A stretch of 15,799 nt of DNA from contig CAJABS010000042.1 in the NCBI GenBank assembly GCA_903938075.1, positions 1 through 15,799 on the forward strand, written 5' to 3'. Source of the DNA: an uncultured Chloroflexota bacterium (lineage in GTDB: Bacteria > Chloroflexota > Limnocylindria > Limnocylindrales > Limnocylindraceae). Positions 7,750-13,203 of the stretch are shown one piece after another (the stretch's first letter is position 1; every line of letters begins with the position of its first letter). The notes below the pieces were generated by a model. It had not been told where the DNA came from and did not search any database. It worked only from the letters and a program-made list of their open reading frames with translations. Both the position numbers and the translations under genes were made by a program.

Positions 7750-8360
7750 GAGCCCTGCTTCCCAGTGTCGGGATCAATCGCCTGCACATCGCCGTTGATG
7801 CTGGTGACGATGAGTCGACCGCCGATCAGTTCAGCGGCACCAACAACATCACTGTGTGCGAGTCGCCAACGGACCTCGCCGTCGCCGCGAATCGCCCAGG
7901 TCTCGACCTCGCTCTGCACGATCACGTGCCCAAAGCGTGGCGAGGCAATTAGTTCAACAACGGGAGTGCCGGTCTGGTGGCTCCAGGCGAGGGCGCCGGT
8001 GCGCGCACCGAAGGCGTAGACAGTGAAGCCGTAGCCAACGACAAAGAGTTGCGAATCATCCCAGTGGATCGCGCGCGGCTCGTCGTAGATGACGGTGGCA
8101 AGTCGGACCGCCCATGCGCCGCCCGGCGTCTCAACCCGCAGCTCCATCCGGCAGAGTCGATCGGGATCACCCTCAGCACCAGCGCCGAGTGCGCCATGGT
8201 CCACGAGGGTGGCGCCGACTTCGGAGAGGGCGAAGACTGCAGCGGCCTGGCCGCTGCTCCCCCAGGTCGCACGAACACGCAGGCCGCCCGGGAAGTCGCT
8301 GATGCGACTCTTCGGCTCGCCGGCTCCGCTTGGAATGGGGGCGTTCGCACGTTCGTTCAC
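7746..8360 (-). CDS. Small PQQ-like beta-propeller repeat protein, function unknown
   Basis: A 204-residue soluble protein without signal peptide or membrane helix. Three stretches read like PQQ/quinoprotein-type beta-propeller blades: about 109-134 (VYAFGARTGALAWSHQTG), about 151-173 (VETWAIRGDGEVRWRL) and about 190-202 (VQAIDPDTGKQ). Three blades cannot close a normal seven- or eight-blade ring, so the protein would need to oligomerise, pair with another protein, or be a reduced relative. No PQQ ligands can be named. The start is GTG 8358-8360, supported by a TAGAAT box six bases upstream. The C-terminus ends abruptly after the DPDTG blade motif, overlapping the next gene by four bases, which suggests joint function with that GIDE-like membrane protein. 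Confidence 0.6.
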   Translation of the reverse strand: MNERANAPIPSGAGEPKSRISDFPGGLRVRATWGSSGQAAAVFALSEVGATLVDHGALGAGAEGDPDRLCRMELRVETPGGAWAVRLATVIYDEPRAIHWDDSQLFVVGYGFTVYAFGARTGALAWSHQTGTPVVELIASPRFGHVIVQSEVETWAIRGDGEVRWRLAHSDVVGAAELIGGRLIVTSINGDVQAIDPDTGKQGS

Positions 8361-8366
8361 CCAGCG

Positions 8367-8372
8367 ATTCTA
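8367..8372 (-). promoter_or_regulatory. Candidate leaderless -10 box for the propeller-like gene
   Basis: On the minus strand TAGAAT (five of six to TATAAT) is followed by six bases and then GTG at 8360. It lies in the 33-bp divergent gap, nine bases from the opposing TACGCT box. The place where its -35 would fall overlaps the start of the HAD gene, so the two promoters should compete. Confidence 0.5.
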
Positions 8373-8381
8373 GGCGCGACG

Positions 8382-8387
8382 TACGCT
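8382..8387 (+). promoter_or_regulatory. Candidate leaderless -10 box for the HAD phosphatase gene
   Basis: TACGCT is followed by six bases and ATG 8394. Same spacing as the opposing box and as those of the aminotransferase and peroxiredoxin genes. No Shine-Dalgarno fits in the space before the start codon, which supports a leaderless message. No clear -35 is seen. Confidence 0.5.
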
Positions 8388-8393
8388 TAGGCC

Positions 8394-9041
8394 ATGAAGG
8401 CCGTGTTGTTCGACTGGGACGGGACCCTTATTGACACGACCGAACACGTCTATGAGGCGAACGTGGAGGTGATGAAGTCCTTCGGACTCCCACCCCTCAC
8501 TCGTGAACGCTATGGAGCCGCCTTCTCACCAAACTGGCGCCGCATGTACGCCGCCCTCGGCGTCCCCGAGTACCTCGTAGAGGGAGCGGCCGATGTCTGG
8601 CACGGTGCCTATAAGGGGCACGAAGCGGAGCTCCTCCCCGGCGCCTACCCAGCGCTGGAGCGCCTGGTCGCCGCGGGGATCCCCCTCGGCATCGTTACCG
8701 CCGGTGATCGCAAAGTTGTTGCTGGGCAGCTCCGTCGCACTGGCGTCGCTGACCTCATCGGCTCGGCGGTCTACGGCGATGACGCGGTCGAGCAGAAGCC
8801 CGACCCTGCACCACTGCGACGCGGCCTCGCCGCGCTTGGCCACGCAACCACGCCCGCCGAAACGGCCTACCTCGGCGACACCCTCGATGATGTGCGCATG
8901 GCGCGCGCAGCAGGTGTCCATGCTGTTGGCATCCACTCGCCCTTCTTTCACCCCGACGATTTCTATGGGGCCGATGCGCACGAACATGCCCCCTCCGTTG
9001 CCGACTGGGTTGCGGCACTTCTTGACGGCGCGAAGCGCTAG
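8394..9041 (+). CDS. HAD-superfamily phosphatase (phosphoglycolate phosphatase-like)
   Basis: A 215-residue cytoplasmic protein of normal family length with all four HAD motifs: nucleophile D7 and acid D9 in FDWDGTLID, T102 in GIVTAGD, K135 in EQKPDP, and the acids D162 and D166 in LGDTLDDVRMA. An alpha-helical cap of the C1 type lies between motifs I and II (about 15-80). Relatives remove phosphate from phosphoglycolate, beta-glucose-1-phosphate, pyrophosphate or other small phosphoesters; the substrate cannot be read from the sequence. It diverges from the propeller gene and precedes the thiamine unit. The thiamine unit's -10 box overlaps this gene's TAG stop, so the HAD enzyme is probably not under the riboswitch, although read-through into it is possible. 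A thiamine-phosphate phosphatase role is conceivable from location but unsupported by motif. Confidence 0.85.
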   Translation: MKAVLFDWDGTLIDTTEHVYEANVEVMKSFGLPPLTRERYGAAFSPNWRRMYAALGVPEYLVEGAADVWHGAYKGHEAELLPGAYPALERLVAAGIPLGIVTAGDRKVVAGQLRRTGVADLIGSAVYGDDAVEQKPDPAPLRRGLAALGHATTPAETAYLGDTLDDVRMARAAGVHAVGIHSPFFHPDDFYGADAHEHAPSVADWVAALLDGAKR

Positions 9042-9044
9042 AAT
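9039..9044 (+). promoter_or_regulatory. Candidate -10 box for the TPP-riboswitch transcript
   Basis: TAGAAT overlaps the TAG stop of the HAD gene. A start about seven bases further on (near 9051) would place the riboswitch at the very 5' end of the RNA. A TTGACG at 9022-9027 resembles a -35 box but lies only 11 bp away, too close to pair with this -10. Confidence 0.45.
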
Positions 9045-9053
9045 CACACCATC

Positions 9054-9143
9054 GCGACAGGGGAGCGCCATCGGGCGCTGAGATGCGGATGGTCCGCGAA
9101 CCCTACGAACCTGATCCGGGTCATGCCGGCGAAGGGAGGACGC
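9054..9143 (+). promoter_or_regulatory. TPP riboswitch (THI box) aptamer
   Basis: The conserved THI-box elements occur in order. GGGG (9060-9063) is the 5' side of P2. P3 is AGCGCC (9064-9069) with GGCGCT (9074-9079). CTGAGA follows at 9078-9083. An extra hairpin GCGGA/TCCGC (9085-9097) comes next, then CCC (9101-9103) closing P2. The pyrophosphate-sensor part GAACCTGATCCGG (9107-9119) leads to the CCGG/CCGG stem (9116-9119, 9126-9129) and the closing GAAGGGA (9131-9137). GCG (9054-9056) and CGC (9141-9143) can form a short P1. Such RNAs bind thiamine pyrophosphate and lower expression of thiamine genes. The following gene is thiN, which fits exactly. A possible ribosome-site-masking hairpin follows at 9149-9174. 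Confidence 0.93.
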
Positions 9144-9148
9144 AGGTG

Positions 9149-9174
9149 TACCCCGCGCGATAGAGAGCGAGGTA
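9149..9174 (+). promoter_or_regulatory. Possible Shine-Dalgarno-sequestering hairpin (riboswitch expression platform)
   Basis: TACC (9149-9152) can pair with GGTA (9171-9174), and CGC (9154-9156) with GCG (9167-9169), with one C-A mismatch between them. The GAGG ribosome-binding site (9169-9172), five bases before the GTG start at 9178, would be hidden in this stem. No T-run terminator is present between aptamer and gene, so control of translation is more likely than of termination. The alternative ligand-free pairing is not evident. Confidence 0.4.
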
Positions 9175-9177
9175 TCT

Positions 9178-9831
9178 GTGCGCGCGTTGATTCTTGCGGG
9201 GGGCGATCAACCTGATCCGGCGCTACTCGATGCGCGCTGGCCCGGATGGCGTGACGCTGCGCTGGTAATCGCCGCTGATGGCGGCGCCCGATACGCGGCG
9301 CCGCTCGGCTTACCACTGCATCAGGTAGTTGGCGATTTTGATTCACTCAGCGCAGGCGACGCCGACGAACTTGAGGCGGCCGGTGTGACCGTCACGCGCT
9401 TTTCAGCCAACAAAGATGCGACCGATACGGAACTCGCCCTGCTCGCCGCACTCGATGCTGGCGCAACCGAGATCGCGCTCCTCTGCACCTGGGGCGGGCG
9501 TAGCGATCACGCCATTGGCACCCTTGCACTTCTGGCGCACCCACGTTGTGATGCTGCGAGAGTTGTCATTCTTGATGAGCAGACGCGGACGCAACTTGTG
9601 CGGAGCGGTACCACCCTCACACTTCGTGGTGAGCCTGGTCGCACCATTTCGCTCACCCCATGGGGTGGCGACGCAACGGTCACAGCGACCGGTGTGCGCT
9701 GGTCACTCAACAACGAGCTTCTGGTCGCGGGCGGGACGCGCGGCATTTCTAATGTGGCAACCGCCGCAGAGGTCGTGATCACCGTGCACAACGGCGCGGT
9801 GTTGGTGAGTGAAGAGGGAGGCGCAGCATGA
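9178..9831 (+). CDS. thiN: Thiamine pyrophosphokinase
   Basis: A 217-residue enzyme that transfers pyrophosphate from ATP to thiamine, giving thiamine pyrophosphate in one step. Family signatures are ILAGGD at the start, AADGGARYA (33-40), GDFDS (52-56), the acidic KDATDTE segment (79-85) that binds metal and nucleotide, and WGGRSDH (105-111). The C-terminal beta-rich domain carries VRWSLNNELL and the RGISN motif of the thiamine pocket. The GTG start is chosen because MRALILAGGD begins the fold there and a GAGG site lies five bases upstream. It is the first gene behind the TPP riboswitch and overlaps ykoE by four bases (ATGA). Together with an importer this is a salvage route: the window holds no thiamine biosynthesis genes (thiC, thiD, thiE, thiG). 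Confidence 0.93.
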   Translation: MRALILAGGDQPDPALLDARWPGWRDAALVIAADGGARYAAPLGLPLHQVVGDFDSLSAGDADELEAAGVTVTRFSANKDATDTELALLAALDAGATEIALLCTWGGRSDHAIGTLALLAHPRCDAARVVILDEQTRTQLVRSGTTLTLRGEPGRTISLTPWGGDATVTATGVRWSLNNELLVAGGTRGISNVATAAEVVITVHNGAVLVSEEGGAA

Positions 9832-10403
9832 AGCGTTCGTGGAGTCTGTTGGATCTCGTTACCGTGGCAACGATTGGCATCGCTTCGGGCGTGCTCTTTG
9901 CCGGATGGAATCTTGTGTGGGGCGCCGCATCACCACTCTTCGCCGCCGTCCTACCACTCCAATATCTGCTGTTCGCTGGCACCTGGGTGATTGCGGGGCC
10001 ACTCGCCGGGCTGATCGTGCGTCGCCCTGGTGCCGCACTTGCCGGCGAGATGATCGCCGCCTCCGTGTCGTTCTTGCTTGCGAGCCAGTGGTCGGTTGAT
10101 GCGATCTTCTCTGGCGCGGCGCAAGGGCTCGGCGCTGAGATCGCCTTCGTTGCAGCGAGGTATCGCGTTGCAGCGGGGTATCGTGTTGCAGTTTGGCACG
10201 TGGCACTCGCCGCCGGCGCACTCTCGGGGGTTGGTATGGCGCTGCACGATCTGCCGCTCTACTTCCCCGACGTCAGCAGCTCGTTCGCGGCAGCGCTGGC
10301 TGCGGCGATGGTTGCAAGCTCGGCGATCATTGGTGGTCTCGGTGCGCTGGCCCTGCGAGCTGCACTTCGACGGAGCGGCGCGCTCGACCTGATCGGGGCC
10401 TAG
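9828..10403 (+). CDS. ykoE: ECF transporter substrate-binding (S) subunit, YkoE type, thiamine/HMP
   Basis: A 191-residue integral membrane protein with about six hydrophobic segments. It opens with a WSLLDLVTVATIG segment, followed by GVLFAGWN. RRPGAALAGEM (65-75) and QGLGAEIAF (99-107) are hallmarks of YkoE, the S component that captures thiamine or hydroxymethylpyrimidine for an energy-coupling-factor transporter. Location between thiN and the ECF fusion, under a TPP riboswitch, favours thiamine. The start overlaps the thiN stop (ATGA), with a GGGAGG ribosome site a few bases upstream. The GTG of the ECF gene follows four bases after the stop. Residues 109-125 (VAARYR, VAAGYR, VAVW) derive from a near-perfect 18-bp tandem repeat in a loop region, which may be lineage-specific. 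Confidence 0.88.
   Translation: MKRSWSLLDLVTVATIGIASGVLFAGWNLVWGAASPLFAAVLPLQYLLFAGTWVIAGPLAGLIVRRPGAALAGEMIAASVSFLLASQWSVDAIFSGAAQGLGAEIAFVAARYRVAAGYRVAVWHVALAAGALSGVGMALHDLPLYFPDVSSSFAAALAAAMVASSAIIGGLGALALRAALRRSGALDLIGA
10150..10191 (+). repeat. 18-bp in-frame tandem repeat, 2.3 copies, within ykoE
   Basis: TTGCAGCGAGGTATCGCG (10150-10167) is followed by TTGCAGCGGGGTATCGTG (10168-10185), differing at two positions, then the first six bases of a third copy (10186-10191). Because the unit is a multiple of three the frame is kept. It encodes V-A-A-R-Y-R then V-A-A-G-Y-R. Slipped-strand expansion is the likely origin. Confidence 0.85.
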
Positions 10404-10407
10404 CGGC

Positions 10408-12543
10408 GTGCCGCCCCTCTCGATAGAGATCGCCGATCTCACCTGGCGACCGGCTGGCTCCGATCGGCTGACGCTCGACCTGCGCGGCGTTTCCGTCAGC
10501 GTTCCCGCGGGGGGAGTGCTCCTCATCAGTGGTGCATCGGGGGCAGGGAAGAGCACCCTCCTCCGAGCGATCGCCGGGCTGCTCGGCACCGTGTTGCCAG
10601 GGGAGCTGCAGGGGAGGCTGGTCGTTGGCGGAGTAGATCTCATCGCCGCAGCTACAACAGAGTCGGGAATCCCGCGAGAGTTGAGCGCGCGTCTCGGCTA
10701 CGTGGCGGCGGGCCCCGCCCCCACCTATGCGCTCCCACTCCTTCTCGATGATGCGGCACTCCCGCTGGAGTCACGACAGGTTCCCACCGAGGAAATGCGC
10801 TCACGCATTGAGCGGTTCGCACGCGACGCCGCCGTTGATGTTGCACTTATCGATCGCAGCTTGAGCACCTTCAGCGGCGGTGAACGAGCGGCGGCGGCGG
10901 CACTGGTTGCCCTTGTTGCATCACCAGATCTGCTGATCGCCGATGAGCCACTCGGTGGCCTCGATGCACGATCGGCAGAGCGCTTGGCACTAACGTTGCG
11001 CGAGAGCGGTGCGACGCGGGTGATTGCGGCACACGACCTCTCGCTGCTCGACTCAGCAACCGCCCAGCAGCTACGACTTGATGGCGGCAGGGTCTCTGTG
11101 ACAGCAACGTCGCCGACGGCCGCGCCTGTGTGGGAAGAAATTCGCAGCGGTGATGGGGGCGGGGCACCAATCGTGCAGCTGCTGCGCGCCACGGCGGCGG
11201 GTCGCGCGGTGGGGCCATCCAGCCTGGCGGTGATGCGCAGCACCACAACGTTGCTCACCGGCGACACAGGGAGCGGCAAGTCAACACTGCTCCACCTTGT
11301 GGCCGGAACACTCCCACTTGATACGGGTGAGCGCCTCGCACAGCCTGACCTGCGGATCAGGTTTGCACCGCAAGACTCAGGCCTCCTCCTTGGCGCTCGA
11401 CCAGCTCGCGCGCACATTGCACCGAGCGATGCAGCGCGAGCCGAAGAGATTGCTCAACGCCTTGACGTCGCACATCTCCTTGATGCGCCACCTGGGCGAC
11501 TCTCGGATGGTGAGCGTCGTCGGCTTGCGATAGTGGCGACGATTGCCGCAGCCCCAGACGTTCTGATCCTCGACGAGCCTAGCGGCGGTCTTGATGATGC
11601 GCGCGTGGCGGCACTCTGCGATCTACTCAGCGACCGAGAGCTGCTCGGCACCAGCGCCCTGTTGATCGCCACGCACGATCCACGGCTGAGTGCGTTGAGC
11701 CGCCCAGATGCACGACCGCTCCGCCGGGTGCGCCACCCCGAGGAGACAGGCACCAGCATTGAGCCAGTTGCGAACGGCCTGGCCGCACTTCTGCCAGCGC
11801 CGGCGGCCCGTGTGGCCGAGAGCGCTGAACGACTGCTCTCGCCAGAGCTCGGCAGACGCTTGATTGGCACCGCGAATCCGCTCACCCGCCTCGGCCTCGC
11901 CCTCTTCTGGTTCGCCCTCTCGATTGCGAGTCCAACAACGCCAGTGGCGCAGGCCGCGATCGCCCTTCCGGTCTTGGTCGTGGCATGGATCTCTGGCGTG
12001 CAGATTCTCGCCACACTGAAACTCGCCATAGCGCTAACACCAGCGCTCGCCGGCATCGTGCTCGCCAATCTCTTTGGTGGCGCATCAGTGGAAGAGGCGG
12101 TCGGTGCTGGCATGCGCCTCCTTGCGTTTGCCGCCGGTAGCCTCGTACTGCTCCGACCATTTGAGCCGCTGCGCATGGCCGATGCGTTCATCGAAAAGCT
12201 GCGCGCACCCTTTGCACCAACGATGGCGCTGCTCGCGACCGCGGCGCGCATTCCAACGCTGCGCGATGAGGCACGCGAACGCCGCACGATTCGCCGACTC
12301 GCTCGACGTGGGGTAGATCCGCTACTACTTGCCGACATGTTTGATTCGGTGATTCGAGCCGTGCCGCAACTGGCGATCGCCCTCGAGGTTCGTGGCGTGC
12401 GACTACCGACGCGTCAGAGGCCGCCTACCCGTCGTCGGCCATCGCGCTTCGGCCGTGCCGATCTACTCATCGTGAGCCTCAGTGCTGGCGGACTGCTCGT
12501 TTCGGTGGTGCGCGCCGTTGCTGAGGTTATACTCGGGTCATGA
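10408..12543 (+). CDS. Fused ECF transporter energizing module: two ATPases plus EcfT transmembrane subunit
   Basis: A 711-residue single chain that holds what is usually two or three proteins (YkoD and YkoC). ATPase 1 (about 1-230): Walker A G42ASGAGKST, signature FSGGE (155-159), Walker B LLIADE (D179, E180), switch H209. ATPase 2 (about 250-445): Walker A G285DTGSGKST, Q-loop Q322, signature LSDGE (365-369), Walker B LILDE (D389, E390), H423. After a linker, residues about 480-711 form an EcfT-type membrane domain with several helices, a coupling helix ending LARRG (631-635) and a second one with EVRG (660-663). The Q-loop glutamine of ATPase 1 is absent: GYVAAGP puts A101 there. ATP hydrolysis would drive uptake of the vitamin held by YkoE. 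Start is GTG, four bases after ykoE. The stop overlaps bcp (ATGA). Confidence 0.9.
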   Translation: MPPLSIEIADLTWRPAGSDRLTLDLRGVSVSVPAGGVLLISGASGAGKSTLLRAIAGLLGTVLPGELQGRLVVGGVDLIAAATTESGIPRELSARLGYVAAGPAPTYALPLLLDDAALPLESRQVPTEEMRSRIERFARDAAVDVALIDRSLSTFSGGERAAAAALVALVASPDLLIADEPLGGLDARSAERLALTLRESGATRVIAAHDLSLLDSATAQQLRLDGGRVSVTATSPTAAPVWEEIRSGDGGGAPIVQLLRATAAGRAVGPSSLAVMRSTTTLLTGDTGSGKSTLLHLVAGTLPLDTGERLAQPDLRIRFAPQDSGLLLGARPARAHIAPSDAARAEEIAQRLDVAHLLDAPPGRLSDGERRRLAIVATIAAAPDVLILDEPSGGLDDARVAALCDLLSDRELLGTSALLIATHDPRLSALSRPDARPLRRVRHPEETGTSIEPVANGLAALLPAPAARVAESAERLLSPELGRRLIGTANPLTRLGLALFWFALSIASPTTPVAQAAIALPVLVVAWISGVQILATLKLAIALTPALAGIVLANLFGGASVEEAVGAGMRLLAFAAGSLVLLRPFEPLRMADAFIEKLRAPFAPTMALLATAARIPTLRDEARERRTIRRLARRGVDPLLLADMFDSVIRAVPQLAIALEVRGVRLPTRQRPPTRRRPSRFGRADLLIVSLSAGGLLVSVVRAVAEVILGS
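12528..12533 (+). promoter_or_regulatory. Candidate leaderless -10 box for the peroxiredoxin gene
   Basis: TATACT (five of six to TATAAT) inside the end of the ECF fusion gene is followed by six bases and ATG 12540. This is the best-matching box in the window and would give a leaderless mRNA independent of the riboswitch. The bases between box and start (CGGGTC) hold no normally spaced ribosome site. Confidence 0.55.
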
Positions 12544-13025
12544 GTCCATTTAAATCGTTTCCACCTGTTGGTAGCGAAGCCCCTGCGTTTACGTTGCGCG
12601 ACGCAACTGGCAGCGAGCACAGCACCACTGGTGCGCGTGGTAAGTGGCTCGTTATCTACTTCTATCCAAAAGATGACACCCCAGGGTGCACCATTGAAGC
12701 CTGCGAGTTCCGTGATTCGGAGACGGCCCTGCAGGAGGCGGGGGCAATCGTCTGGGGGGTAAGCCCCGACGACCAGACGAGCAAGGCCGCCTTCCGCGAC
12801 AAGTTCTCCCTCAACTTCCCGATCCTCTCCGACCTCGACCATCAGGTTGCCGAGGCCTACGGGGTCTGGGGCGAGAAGCAGATGATGGGGAAGAGCTTCA
12901 TGAGCACCCATCGCGTCACCTTCCTGATCAACCCAGAGGGTCGGGTGGCGAAGGTCTGGGAGAGCGTGACCCCGACCGGGCATGCGGCAGAGGTGCTTGC
13001 GGAAATCACCAGCCAGAGGGGCTAA
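12540..13025 (+). CDS. bcp: Thioredoxin-dependent thiol peroxidase, Bcp/PrxQ family
   Basis: A 161-residue cytoplasmic peroxiredoxin that reduces hydrogen peroxide and organic hydroperoxides with electrons from thioredoxin. The signature FYPKDDTPGCTIEACEFRD contains the peroxidatic C50 and, five residues on, the resolving C55 of the alpha-helix-2 type. The thioredoxin-like fold is complete, including the GVSPDDQ, FPILSD and YGVWGEK segments and the RVTFLINPEG strand. Length is normal. It overlaps the ECF fusion by four bases (ATGA), yet a TATACT box six bases before its ATG suggests its own leaderless promoter, so it could be both read through from the thiamine unit and expressed alone. A terminator-like hairpin starts right after its TAA. 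Confidence 0.94.
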   Translation: MSPFKSFPPVGSEAPAFTLRDATGSEHSTTGARGKWLVIYFYPKDDTPGCTIEACEFRDSETALQEAGAIVWGVSPDDQTSKAAFRDKFSLNFPILSDLDHQVAEAYGVWGEKQMMGKSFMSTHRVTFLINPEGRVAKVWESVTPTGHAAEVLAEITSQRG

Positions 13026-13060
13026 AAGGCGGTGCCTTTGGGGGACGCCAGCACCGCCTT
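13026..13060 (+). terminator. Terminator-like hairpin after bcp
   Basis: A perfect 10-bp inverted repeat, AAGGCGGTGC (13026-13035) and GCACCGCCTT (13051-13060), with a 15-base loop, begins directly after the TAA stop. On the plus strand only two T residues close the stem and no U-run follows, so it may be a weak terminator or a 3'-end protector. Confidence 0.55.
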
Positions 13061-13153
13061 AGGCGCCGATTCTGGCAGAAATTCACGTTCCATACAAGGA
13101 AAAGTGACCAAATTGCAACGGCCCCGCTGAGCACGCTCTACGGGAGCCCCTGC

Positions 13154-13159
13154 TACCCT
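13154..13159 (+). promoter_or_regulatory. Possible -10 box for the respiratory unit
   Basis: TACCCT would start RNA near 13166, leaving about 38 untranslated bases before the preferred GTG at 13204, which has a Shine-Dalgarno. Four of six bases match TATAAT, and the -35 region is unconvincing, so this is tentative. The 178-bp gap after bcp holds otherwise only the terminator-like hairpin (13026-13060) and a more AT-rich stretch (about 13074-13118). Confidence 0.3.
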
Positions 13160-13203
13160 TGACCCTGCAAGCAATGACCCACGGCAACACCGAAAGGCTC
13201 ACT

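Noticed and set aside
9022..9027. TTGACG as -35 box of the riboswitch promoter
   Set aside because: Only 11 bp separate it from TAGAAT, and no -10-like hexamer lies at 16-18 bp, so a working pair is improbable.
11454..12338. Minus-strand open frame of 294 codons opposite the ECF fusion
   Set aside because: Composition is Ser/Arg/Ala-rich without domains; the plus strand carries intact Walker, signature and EcfT motifs.
13113..13141. TTGCAA as -35 of a promoter for the respiratory unit
   Set aside because: The hexamers at 16-19 bp (such as CTCTAC) are poor -10 boxes, so support is too weak.
13159..13203. Longer N-terminus of the flavoprotein from TTG 13159 or ATG 13174
   Set aside because: Added residues are not family-like, and GTG 13204 has a well-spaced GAAAGG. 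I cannot exclude ATG 13174 without alignment or start mapping.
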